64,000 nt of DNA from Nocardioides luteus (lineage in GTDB: Bacteria; Actinomycetota; Actinomycetes; Propionibacteriales; Nocardioidaceae). The notes beneath the pieces were generated by a model. That model had not been told where the DNA came from. It made no database searches and worked only from the letters and a program-made list of their open reading frames with translations. Made by a program: the position numbers and the translations under genes. Where the stretch lies: contig NZ_JADOVJ010000001.1 of assembly GCF_015752315.1 (NCBI RefSeq), forward strand, positions 5,138,501 to 5,202,500, given 5' to 3'. Below are positions 29,030-37,543 of the stretch, piece by piece (position 1 is the stretch's first letter; the number at the start of each line of letters is the position of its first letter).

Positions 29030-29359
29030 TCAGAACGAGTACTTGGTGCCCTCGACCTGGCTGCTGATGGCGCTGGTCTGCCCCGCGACATCCTGGTCGG
29101 CGTCGGACCCCAGCTGGCGGGCCTTGGTGAGCCCCGCGGTGAGCTGGTCGAGCGCCGTGGTGATCTCGCGAGCCTTCTCGTTGTAGGTGTTCATGAGCTG
29201 CTGGAACGCGTTGCCACCAGCACCCTTCCACCCGGAGGACCCAGCAGACTGAGCCTCGGAGACCGTGCGGGAGTTGATGTTCTCCAGCTTGGCCTTCGTC
29301 TCCTCGATGAACTTGACGGCGGACTCGATCGCCTGCCCTTGCTTGATCTCACTGCTCAT
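29030..29359 (-). CDS. Esx (WXG100) protein, first of the pair
   Basis: 109 residues. Helix 1 is followed by the canonical turn W44-K45-G46 and helix 2 (NAFQQLMNTYNEKAREITTAL split here at NTYNE). The C terminus reads QVEGTKYSF. ATG 29359 with GGAAGGA 7 nt upstream is preferred over a longer in-frame reading. Lies 30 bp upstream of its presumed partner. Likely exported by the EccC system of this locus. Confidence 0.92.
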   Translation of the reverse strand: MSSEIKQGQAIESAVKFIEETKAKLENINSRTVSEAQSAGSSGWKGAGGNAFQQLMNTYNEKAREITTALDQLTAGLTKARQLGSDADQDVAGQTSAISSQVEGTKYSF

Positions 29360-29513
29360 GGTGCTGTCCTTCCACCGGCGGAACCGGTTTCCTAGGTTTG
29401 ATACCTGTCGGAGCCCGGCTCCCGATGGGCTCCCCCGAGGTCCGGACAATGTGTTCTTACCCCGTCCCCGGAGTTCTAAACACAAATCTCTGAACTTTTT
29501 TCAGCCCTGCTGT

Positions 29514-30887
29514 CTAGCCGTTGAAACCCGATTCCCACAGGTGTCGGAAGAACCCCGAGGAAACCACGAACGAGGCGATGACGGCGGCGCCGCACAGCGA
29601 CTCCGACCAGTCGGCCCGAGCCGCCCACTTCGCCGAGCGCCACCCCCGGCCGGTCGCGATCGCCGCGATGATCACGGCGAACCCGATCAGCACGACCCCG
29701 AGACCGAACCAGGAGACCAGCTCCGGGTCCGCCCACCCTACGAAGGCCCGTACGCCGACCGCCAGCGCAATAACGCCTGCGACCCGCAGTACGCCGCGCG
29801 GCAGCCAGTAGCGGTAGCTGCGCGCCGAGAGCAGGATCACGAAGGCACCGGCCAGCATGATCAGCCAGGCGCCGACCCGGTCCACGTCGGCGGTCGCGGT
29901 CGCCACCAGCCCCGGCCCGCTCACCGCGACGACGCCGAGGATCGCCCAGGAGGCTGCCGCCAGCGTGCGCGCACCGCGCTCGGCCACCTCGGTGACCTCG
30001 TCGAACGGGACGGTCGCCTTGCCGGTGGTGGTCTTGGCACGTGCCGACCAGGCGGTCACCGACAACTTGGAGACGTCGAGGAGATAGGAGTCCGGCACGT
30101 CGACGGCGTACGACGGGACGATCCGCGCCGCAAGGGCGGCCGCGGCGAACAGGATCGACCACGGCACCTGCGGCGAGGTGCCGAGCAGGGCGCACAGCGC
30201 GGTCACCACGAAGACCGTGACGCCGGTCAGGGTCCAGACCTTGAGGGCGGCATCGACGGTGTCGACCAGCGAGCGCGAGACGGTCGCGACGACCGCGGCG
30301 GCCAGCCCGGCCACGCCGACCGCCAGCGGCAGCGTCTCCGGTTCGGGGGTGACGGTGGTGACGAACGCGGCGCCCGCGGCGAAGGCCGGGGCCGTGATCG
30401 CCCGGCGGGCTGCGTACGGTCCGGCGGGGATGATCCCGACCAGGGCACCGAGCGCGAGCAGGCCGGCGATCGCCAACCGCTGCCAGCCGTCGGCCTGGGC
30501 GCCGAAGACCGACGCCGCGACCGCCAGCAGGGTGGCCAGGCCGACCCAGTAGAAGGAGAAGCTGCCCGCGCGGACCGGCTCCGCCGTCTCGACGACCTCG
30601 CGCCGCGCGTAGGCCTGGGTGGGCGGCGAGTCCGCCGCGAGCAGGGCGCCCGAGGTGATCCCCCGCGAGGCGAGCGAGGCGTCCGGCTGGATCACCTCGC
30701 CACGCCGGTCGCGCAGCACCGGCGCAGCCGGAAGGCCGACGGCGGTGGCGTACTCCCGGGCCAGGTCCGAGGCGTGCGCATCGGACGGAACGACGATGTC
30801 GACCACTCCGGCGGTGCCGTGGACCGTGACCGCCAGGCCGCCTGCGGCGAGCGCCGGCGCAACGGCATCGGCCGTCTGAGTGGGCAT
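29514..30887 (-). CDS. EccD-like membrane protein (copy 2)
   Basis: 457 residues. A ubiquitin-like N-terminal domain (about 10-90; LAVTVHGTAGVVDIVVPSD) and linker are followed by about 11 hydrophobic helices, so it is a second EccD-type protein diverged from the one at 27153. EccD works as a dimer, so a heteromeric channel is possible. ATG 30887 has GGGAGG 6 nt upstream; a longer reading to 30929 is less likely. It is divergent from eccC across 174 bp. A C-terminal Trp- and Gly-rich end replaces the usual charged tail. Confidence 0.85.
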   Translation of the reverse strand: MPTQTADAVAPALAAGGLAVTVHGTAGVVDIVVPSDAHASDLAREYATAVGLPAAPVLRDRRGEVIQPDASLASRGITSGALLAADSPPTQAYARREVVETAEPVRAGSFSFYWVGLATLLAVAASVFGAQADGWQRLAIAGLLALGALVGIIPAGPYAARRAITAPAFAAGAAFVTTVTPEPETLPLAVGVAGLAAAVVATVSRSLVDTVDAALKVWTLTGVTVFVVTALCALLGTSPQVPWSILFAAAALAARIVPSYAVDVPDSYLLDVSKLSVTAWSARAKTTTGKATVPFDEVTEVAERGARTLAAASWAILGVVAVSGPGLVATATADVDRVGAWLIMLAGAFVILLSARSYRYWLPRGVLRVAGVIALAVGVRAFVGWADPELVSWFGLGVVLIGFAVIIAAIATGRGWRSAKWAARADWSESLCGAAVIASFVVSSGFFRHLWESGFNG

Positions 30888-31061
30888 GACACCTCCCGGA
30901 TGCGTGATGACCCTGTGACAGAGTTCCACATCGGAAGCTCCACCGCCCGTTTTACCCGACCGGCACGGTTAAGGGTAGTAGCCGGGGTGTGGGCACTCTA
31001 AGATCCAGACCACCTGCGGCATCCGGGCCCGCGGGGCACTGAACCAGTCTCAGGGGGACAC

Positions 31062-34000
31062 GTGACTATCGCTGCGACAGCCGGCGGTACCCGCACCGAG
31101 GAGCCGGAGGTCCCCGAGGGGGAGCTCGCACTCAACGCTCCACCGGCTATCGAAGAGGGCGAGGGTGTCGGCGGCGTTCTCATGAACGCGATCCCGATGC
31201 TCGGCAGTCTCGGTTCGATCGTGCTGGTCGCCACGATGCAGCCTGCGGGCGGCACCGGCGGCGGTGCCCCGATCCAGAAGTACCTGGCCGCGGGCATGTT
31301 CCTCTTCGCGACCCTCGGCTTCATCTTCGTGCAGATCGACCGCCAGCGGAAGCAGAAGCAGAAGCAGGTCGGCGGCCAGCGCACCGACTACCTGCGCTAC
31401 CTGGCCGGCGTCCGGCAGTCGGCCCGCAAGGCCGGTGAGCAGCAGCGCAAGGCGCTGACCTGGCACTACCCGGCGCCGTCCTCGCTGCCGTCGATCGCGG
31501 AGGAGCGCAGCCGGCTGTGGGAGCGCCCGAACACCCACAAGCGCTTCCTCGATGTCCGTTACGGCGTCGCCCACCAGCCTCTGGCCCTGACCCTCGTGCC
31601 GCCGCAGCAGACCCCGATCGACCAGGTCGACCCGGCCTCGGCGAGCGCGCTGCACCGGCTGCTGACCGTCCACCGGGTCCAGCCCGACCTGCCGGCGGCG
31701 ACCAACCTGCGCGGGTTCGACAAGATGGAGATCTGCGGCAACGAGGACCAGGCCCGGGCGCTCGCCCGGGCTCTGATCTGTGGGATGACGGCCTTCCACT
31801 CGCCGGAGCAGCTGATCGTCGCCGTGCTCACCTCCGAGCGCAACCTCGCCGAGTGGGACTGGGTCAAGTGGCTCCCGCACGCGCAGAGCGGCCGCGAGGT
31901 CGACGCCGTCGGGCCGCGCCGCATGGTGGTCACCAACATCAACGACCTCGCCGCGCTGCTCCCCACCGAGGTCGGTGAGCGCGCCCGCTGGGGCACCGAC
32001 GACCGGATCCCCTCCCCGCAGGTCGTCGTCATCGTCGACGGCGGTTCCGTCCCGCCGGGCAACCACGTGCTCCCCGACGACGGCATCCAGGGCGTCACCG
32101 TCATCGACCTGCCGACCCACTGGGACGAGCTGTTCGACTCGAGCCGGGTGCGCTTCCTGATCGACGACGAGGAGCCCGACGAGAACAACACGGTTCCCGG
32201 CTACCAGGTCCGGGTACGCATGGACCCGGTCCGGCTGCGCGTGGACCAGATGAGCATGGCCGACGCGGAGGCCTACGCCCGCCGGCTGACCGCTCTCTAC
32301 ACGGTCGCGCCGGAGGGTTCGGACGCGGCCGCCGAGACCCCGCAGGACACCGAGATCGCGGCGCCGAAGGACTACATGGCGCTGCTCGGTCTGGGCGACG
32401 TACGCTCCTTCGACCCGGAGGTCGCCTGGCGTCCTCGCGCCAACCGCGACCGGCTGCGGGTGCCGGTCGGTGTCGGCGAGGCCGGCCAGCAGATCTACAT
32501 GGACATCAAGGAGTCGGCCCAGCAGGGTATGGGTCCGCACGGCCTCGTCATCGGCGCGACCGGTTCCGGTAAGTCCGAGTTCCTCCGCACCCTCGTCCTC
32601 GGTCTGGTGCTCACCCACCCGCCGGAGGTCCTCAACCTGGTGCTGGTCGACTTCAAGGGTGGTGCGACCTTCGCCGGGATGGCGGGCATGCCGCACGTCT
32701 CCGCGGTGATCACCAACCTCGAGGGCGAGCTCACCCTCGTCGACCGTATGCAGGACGCGCTCTCCGGCGAGATGACCCGGCGTCAGGAGCTGCTGCGCGA
32801 GGCCGGCAACTTCTCCTCGCTGAAGGACTACGAGAAGGCTCGTACGCAGGACCCCTCGATGGATCCGCTGCCGTCGCTGTTCATCGTGGTCGACGAGTTC
32901 TCCGAGATGCTCTCGGCGAAGCCCGAGTTCATCGACCTGTTCGTCGCGATCGGTCGTCTGGGCCGATCCCTCGGCATCCACCTGCTGCTCGCCTCGCAGC
33001 GCCTCGAGGAGGGCCGCCTGCGCGGGCTCGACTCGCACCTGTCCTACCGCGTCGGCCTGCGTACGTTCTCCGCGCAGGAGTCGCGGACCGTGCTCGGTGT
33101 GCCGGACGCCTACGAGCTCCCGGCGGTCCCCGGCCTCGGTTACCTCAAGCCCGACCCGACCTCGATGCAGCGGTTCCGGGCGGCGTACGTCTCCGGGCCG
33201 CCGGCCGCGGGGTCGCGGATCCGGCGCGACGAGGGCGGCAAGCTGCAGGGCATCTTCCCGTTCTCGATCGCCGAGGTGAAGCAGCTGGCGATGCCGGTCG
33301 AGGAGGAAGAGCGTCCGGCGGCCCCCGTCGTGGGCGCGGACGGCGTCGAGAAGTCGATGCTCGACATCGCCGTCGAGCGGATGACCGGCCACGGCAGGCC
33401 CGCCCACCAGGTCTGGCTGCCGCCGCTCGACATCCCCGACACGCTCGACTCGCTGATGCCCGACCTGACCACCTCGCCCGAGCTCGGGCTGCACTCGCCG
33501 GCGTGGAAGCGTCTCGGCGGTCTGGTGGTGCCGCTCGGCATCGTCGACAAGCCGCGTGAGCAGCTGCGTGACACGCTCACCGTCGACCTGCGCGGGGCCG
33601 CCGGTCACGTCGCGGTCATCGGCGCGCCCCGCACCGGTAAGTCGACCACGCTGCGCACCATCGTCACCTCGATGTCGCTGACGATGACGCCGCAGGAGGT
33701 CCAGTTCTTCGTGCTCGACTTCGGTGGCGGCACGTTCGCACCGCTGGCAAAGCTCCCGCACGTCTCCGGCCTCGGCACCCGTTCCGAACCGGACGTCGTA
33801 CGTCGCGTCCTGGCCGAGATCTCAGGCATCATCGACCGCCGCGAGGCCTACTTCCGGGCGCAGGGCATCGACTCGATCGAGACCTACCGCACCCGCCGCG
33901 CCCGCGGCCAGGCCGACGACGGCTGGGGCGACGTCTTCCTCGTCATCGACGGCTGGGGCACGCTGCGCGCCGACTTCGACGACCTCGAGTACGCCATCCA

Positions 34001-35099
34001 GGAGATCGCTCCGCGTGGCCTGACCTTCGGTGTCCACATCGTCGCCGCGGCCGGCCGCTGGGCCGAGTTCCGCTCCTCGATGCGCGACGTCTTCGGCACC
34101 AAGCTCGAGCTGCGTCTCGGTGACCCGATGGACTCCGAGCTCGACCGCAAGCTGGCCGCGCTGGTGCCGACCGGGCGCCCGGGTCGAGGCATCGTGAAGG
34201 AGAAGCTCCACTTCCTCAGCGCTCTGCCCCGCATGGACGGCGACGGTTCCGCGGCGACGCTCGGCGACGGCGTCGACGACCTGATCTCCCGGGTCTCCGC
34301 CGCCTGGCAGGGTCCTGCCGGCCCGAAGCTGCGGCTGCTGCCGGAGCAGATCACGATCGAGCGGATCCGGGAGCAGGCCGGGGTCACCGAGGAGAATCCC
34401 GGCAAGCGACTGCTTCTGGGCATCAACGAGAAGGAGCTGGCTCCGGTCGGCCTCGACCCCGACGCGGAACCGCACCTGCTCGTCTTCGGCGACGGGCAGT
34501 CCGGCAAGTCCACCCTGCTGCGTAACATCGCCCGCGAGATCATGCGGACGCACTCGCCGAAAGAGGCCCAGATCGCGGTGGTCGACTACCGGCGCTCGAT
34601 GCTCGGCGAGATCCCGGACGACTACCTGGTCAGCTACCTCACCTCGGCCACGCAGGCGACACCCGCTCTGAGCGATCTGGCGGACTACCTGTCGAAGCGG
34701 ATCCCGGGGCCGGACGTCACGCCCGAGCAGCTCCGCAACCGGTCCTGGTGGACGGGTGCGGACCTGTTCCTGCTGGTCGACGACTACGACCTGGTCGCCA
34801 CGCAGCAGGGGTCGCCGGTCGCACCCCTGCAGCCGCTGATGGCTCAGGCACGCGACGTCGGCCTGCACGTGATCATCGCCCGCCGCTCGGGTGGAGCCTC
34901 CCGATCGCTCTACGAGTCGGTCATCCAGTCGATGCGCGACCTGGCCATGCCCGGCCTGCTGCTCTCCGGCAACCCCGACGAGGGCCCGCTCATCGGCAAC
35001 CTGAAGCCGGTCCCGACGCGCCCGGGTCGTGGCCGCCTGGTCACCCGCGACCGCGGTATCGAGGTCGTCCAGCTGGCGTGGAGCGAGTCCTCGGTGTAG
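31062..35099 (+). CDS. eccC: Type VII secretion ATPase EccC (fused EccCa/EccCb)
   Basis: 1345-residue motor of the ESX translocon. Two TM helices near residues 40-95 are followed by a DUF-type stalk domain and three FtsK/SpoIIIE ATPase domains with P-loops GATGSGKS (about 498), GAPRTGKST (about 854) and GDGQSGKST (about 1143). Only the first domain has a DE Walker B (VVDEFSEM); the second and third read VIDGWG and LVDDYD, as in characterised EccC where ATPase 1 does the main work and ATPase 3 reads substrate signals. GTG 31062 with AGGGGGA upstream. Ends at a strong terminator. Confidence 0.96.
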   Translation: MTIAATAGGTRTEEPEVPEGELALNAPPAIEEGEGVGGVLMNAIPMLGSLGSIVLVATMQPAGGTGGGAPIQKYLAAGMFLFATLGFIFVQIDRQRKQKQKQVGGQRTDYLRYLAGVRQSARKAGEQQRKALTWHYPAPSSLPSIAEERSRLWERPNTHKRFLDVRYGVAHQPLALTLVPPQQTPIDQVDPASASALHRLLTVHRVQPDLPAATNLRGFDKMEICGNEDQARALARALICGMTAFHSPEQLIVAVLTSERNLAEWDWVKWLPHAQSGREVDAVGPRRMVVTNINDLAALLPTEVGERARWGTDDRIPSPQVVVIVDGGSVPPGNHVLPDDGIQGVTVIDLPTHWDELFDSSRVRFLIDDEEPDENNTVPGYQVRVRMDPVRLRVDQMSMADAEAYARRLTALYTVAPEGSDAAAETPQDTEIAAPKDYMALLGLGDVRSFDPEVAWRPRANRDRLRVPVGVGEAGQQIYMDIKESAQQGMGPHGLVIGATGSGKSEFLRTLVLGLVLTHPPEVLNLVLVDFKGGATFAGMAGMPHVSAVITNLEGELTLVDRMQDALSGEMTRRQELLREAGNFSSLKDYEKARTQDPSMDPLPSLFIVVDEFSEMLSAKPEFIDLFVAIGRLGRSLGIHLLLASQRLEEGRLRGLDSHLSYRVGLRTFSAQESRTVLGVPDAYELPAVPGLGYLKPDPTSMQRFRAAYVSGPPAAGSRIRRDEGGKLQGIFPFSIAEVKQLAMPVEEEERPAAPVVGADGVEKSMLDIAVERMTGHGRPAHQVWLPPLDIPDTLDSLMPDLTTSPELGLHSPAWKRLGGLVVPLGIVDKPREQLRDTLTVDLRGAAGHVAVIGAPRTGKSTTLRTIVTSMSLTMTPQEVQFFVLDFGGGTFAPLAKLPHVSGLGTRSEPDVVRRVLAEISGIIDRREAYFRAQGIDSIETYRTRRARGQADDGWGDVFLVIDGWGTLRADFDDLEYAIQEIAPRGLTFGVHIVAAAGRWAEFRSSMRDVFGTKLELRLGDPMDSELDRKLAALVPTGRPGRGIVKEKLHFLSALPRMDGDGSAATLGDGVDDLISRVSAAWQGPAGPKLRLLPEQITIERIREQAGVTEENPGKRLLLGINEKELAPVGLDPDAEPHLLVFGDGQSGKSTLLRNIAREIMRTHSPKEAQIAVVDYRRSMLGEIPDDYLVSYLTSATQATPALSDLADYLSKRIPGPDVTPEQLRNRSWWTGADLFLLVDDYDLVATQQGSPVAPLQPLMAQARDVGLHVIIARRSGGASRSLYESVIQSMRDLAMPGLLLSGNPDEGPLIGNLKPVPTRPGRGRLVTRDRGIEVVQLAWSESSV

Positions 35100-35123
35100 T
35101 TCGCCTCGTCCCGAGCGAGACAG

Positions 35124-35160
35124 AACGGCCCGCGACCTGATCCAGGTCGCGGGCCGTTCC
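35124..35160. terminator. 17-bp bidirectional terminator after eccC
   Basis: Perfect stem, arms 35124-35140 and 35144-35160, loop ATC, between convergent eccC and kinase genes. Confidence 0.82.
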
Positions 35161-35179
35161 AGTTGATCTCGAGGTTGAT

Positions 35180-37543
35180 CTAGAGGGTCCCGGTCCCGTT
35201 GTTGTTGGACGCCTTGCGCAACGGGGGGTGGGGCTGGAACTGGTCGGCCCCCGGCATGTCCCAGGTCTCCACGGTGAACTGGTCCTTGCCAGAGATCAGG
35301 ACCGAGGCCTTGTTGAGGTATTCGTAGTCCCCGTCCCCCGCACGCAGCGGGTTGACCAGGTCGTCGCGGCCGTCGCCGTTGACGTCGGACACTGCGGGAA
35401 TCTGAGAACCGCTGACCGCGTCGTCGTTCCTGACCGGGTCGTCGATGTCCCACGACGGCTCGTGGACGAACTTCTTTCCCTCGGGGTCGAAGGAGTAGAC
35501 CCGGAAGGCCCACTTCTGCTCCACGATCTCCTGGGTGATCATCTCGTCCTTCCCGTCACCGGTGAGGTCGGCGAAGATGGCGGTCCCTGCGGACCGGTCA
35601 CCGTCGGGTCCGGGCAGCTCGAGCTCCGTCTTGGTGAGCTTCGATCCCTGGCTCATCAGCAGCACAGCTGCGGCCGGCGACCTCTCCCTGGCGCCCATGA
35701 CGATGTCGGCCCGCTTGTCGCCGTCGAGGTCACCGACCTCGAAGTTGATGTCGAACGTGGTGCCATTCCAGGGCCCGGTATACCAGTCGGCGCTCTTGGC
35801 CCAGGTGTTGTCGGCCTTGCTCAGCATGACCGTGACGTGGGCCTGGAGGTCCTTGAGCTTCCCGAGCTCTGCGTCGTCCGCAGGCAGCTTGGTTCCGTTG
35901 CCGACGGAGATCATGCCGATGTCGTCGCGTCCGTCACCGTTGAAGTCGGCGCAGAACATGGCCAGGCGCTTGCCCGAGACAGGGACCTGGATGGAGCCGT
36001 CCGGTTGATCCTTGGCGTTCGACTCGACGCTGAAGGTCGACCCGACGCCGGACAGCTGAACAACGTCGACCCGACCGTCGGCATCCAGATCACCGAGCAG
36101 GTTGCCGAACCGGAGGTTCTTCTCGGTGCCTGTCTTGAACGCCTTGCCCGTCGAGGCGAACAGAGTGGCAGCCTCGCTGTCCGAGGCATAGCTCAAGCCG
36201 AGGAAAGGCGCACCGAGAACCACGTCACCCAACCGGTCTCCGGTGATGTCCCCGCTCACGGCCGGCTTGGGCTTGGCCGGGGTGTTCTCCGTGGTGGTGA
36301 GCGTGATCCCGAGCGCGGCACCACCTGCGACGAAGACCGCCGCTGCCGCGCCCGCGGCGACCCACCACTTGGTCTTGGCGCGCTTGAGCGTGACGGTCGC
36401 ACCGGAGGCGAACCCCATCTGACGCCCCGCCATCGCCGCGAACCGGTCCCGGACCCGGACGGCATCGCTGGACCGCCCGGCCGGGTCCTTGGTGAGCAGG
36501 CCGCCCTGACCCGAGAGCAGGTCGTTGGCCTGCAGGGTGAAGTCGTCGCGGCCGGGCAGCGTGGGGATCGGCTGGGAGCTGTGGGCCATCGCGGTCTCGA
36601 CGTCGTTCGCCCCGGTGAAGGGCACCGACCCGGTGACCAGCTCGTAGAAGAGGCAGCCCAGCGAGTAGAGGTCGGTCGCCGGGCTGGCCGGCGCTCCCAT
36701 CGCGCGCTCGGGCGCCAGATAGTCCCAGGCGCCCGAGTGGATGCCGGGCCGGGCCGTCGCGGAGTCGTCGGCGCGCGCCGCCGCGAAGTCCGAGAGATAG
36801 GCGTACGGCGGGGTGTTGCCGTCACGCAGCAGGATGTTCGACGGCTTCACGTCGCCGTGCACCACCCCGACCTCGGGTGAATGGATCGCCGCCAGACCGT
36901 CAGCGATCTGCGCGCAGATGTCGGCGGCCATCGGCCCAGGGAGCCGGCCCCGAGCCTTCAGCAACGAGCCGAGGTCGCCGCCGTCGGCGAACTGGGAGAC
37001 CAGATAGGGGGCGCCGTCGTTGGTCCGGCCGTTGGTGTAGACGCCCATGATGTGGGGCGAGTCGAGCTTGGCCATCAGGGTGGCCTGCTTGTCGAATCTC
37101 GACACGAACTCCGGGTCGCGGGCGCTCCGCCCGAGGAGCACCTTGATGGCGACCGCTCGGTTGAGGCGGGTGTCGGTGGCCCGGTAGACCACCGCGCTGT
37201 CGTTGGCCGCCACCTGCTGCTCGAGCCGGTAGGGCCCGATCATCCCAGGGGTGTCCTGCGGCGCAGCCGGTGGCGGCGGGGGCGGCGCTGATCCAGCCGG
37301 TCCCTGCGTCGGCGCCTGCGTCGGCGCCTGTGTCGGCACAGGCATCGAAGGCGGCGGAGGCGGAGGGGGTGGCGCCTGGGTCGAAGGGGGTGGGGGCGGC
37401 GGTGGCGGCGTACCGGTTGGCCCACCGGGTCGAGCGATCCGGGGCCGGATCGTGGTCTTGTCAGGGTCGTCGACGGCCGGACGCTCGAACGAGGGCTGAG
37501 GACCGCGAGGGCTGTCGTCGGGGATTCCGGTGGAATCGCTCAT
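35180..37543 (-). CDS. Receptor-like Ser/Thr kinase with FG-GAP/VCBS ectodomain, degenerate kinase motifs
   Basis: 787 residues. A Pro-rich disordered N terminus (poly-Pro runs, 45-95) precedes a kinase domain (about 104-375), one TM (393-415) and an ectodomain with calcium-type FG-GAP repeats (DLDADGRVD, DFNGDGRDD, DLDGDKRAD, DVNGDGRDD). The Gly-rich loop has lost its glycines (VAANDSAVVY), HRD is HGD (229-231, catalytic Asp kept) and DFG is DFA (252-254); Lys134 is present. It may be weakly active or a pseudokinase. ATG 37543 overlaps the stop of the next kinase by 4 bp, so the two are co-translated. The beta-propeller-like ectodomain suggests extracellular ligand or cell-wall sensing. Confidence 0.88.
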   Translation of the reverse strand: MSDSTGIPDDSPRGPQPSFERPAVDDPDKTTIRPRIARPGGPTGTPPPPPPPPSTQAPPPPPPPPSMPVPTQAPTQAPTQGPAGSAPPPPPPAAPQDTPGMIGPYRLEQQVAANDSAVVYRATDTRLNRAVAIKVLLGRSARDPEFVSRFDKQATLMAKLDSPHIMGVYTNGRTNDGAPYLVSQFADGGDLGSLLKARGRLPGPMAADICAQIADGLAAIHSPEVGVVHGDVKPSNILLRDGNTPPYAYLSDFAAARADDSATARPGIHSGAWDYLAPERAMGAPASPATDLYSLGCLFYELVTGSVPFTGANDVETAMAHSSQPIPTLPGRDDFTLQANDLLSGQGGLLTKDPAGRSSDAVRVRDRFAAMAGRQMGFASGATVTLKRAKTKWWVAAGAAAAVFVAGGAALGITLTTTENTPAKPKPAVSGDITGDRLGDVVLGAPFLGLSYASDSEAATLFASTGKAFKTGTEKNLRFGNLLGDLDADGRVDVVQLSGVGSTFSVESNAKDQPDGSIQVPVSGKRLAMFCADFNGDGRDDIGMISVGNGTKLPADDAELGKLKDLQAHVTVMLSKADNTWAKSADWYTGPWNGTTFDINFEVGDLDGDKRADIVMGARERSPAAAVLLMSQGSKLTKTELELPGPDGDRSAGTAIFADLTGDGKDEMITQEIVEQKWAFRVYSFDPEGKKFVHEPSWDIDDPVRNDDAVSGSQIPAVSDVNGDGRDDLVNPLRAGDGDYEYLNKASVLISGKDQFTVETWDMPGADQFQPHPPLRKASNNNGTGTL

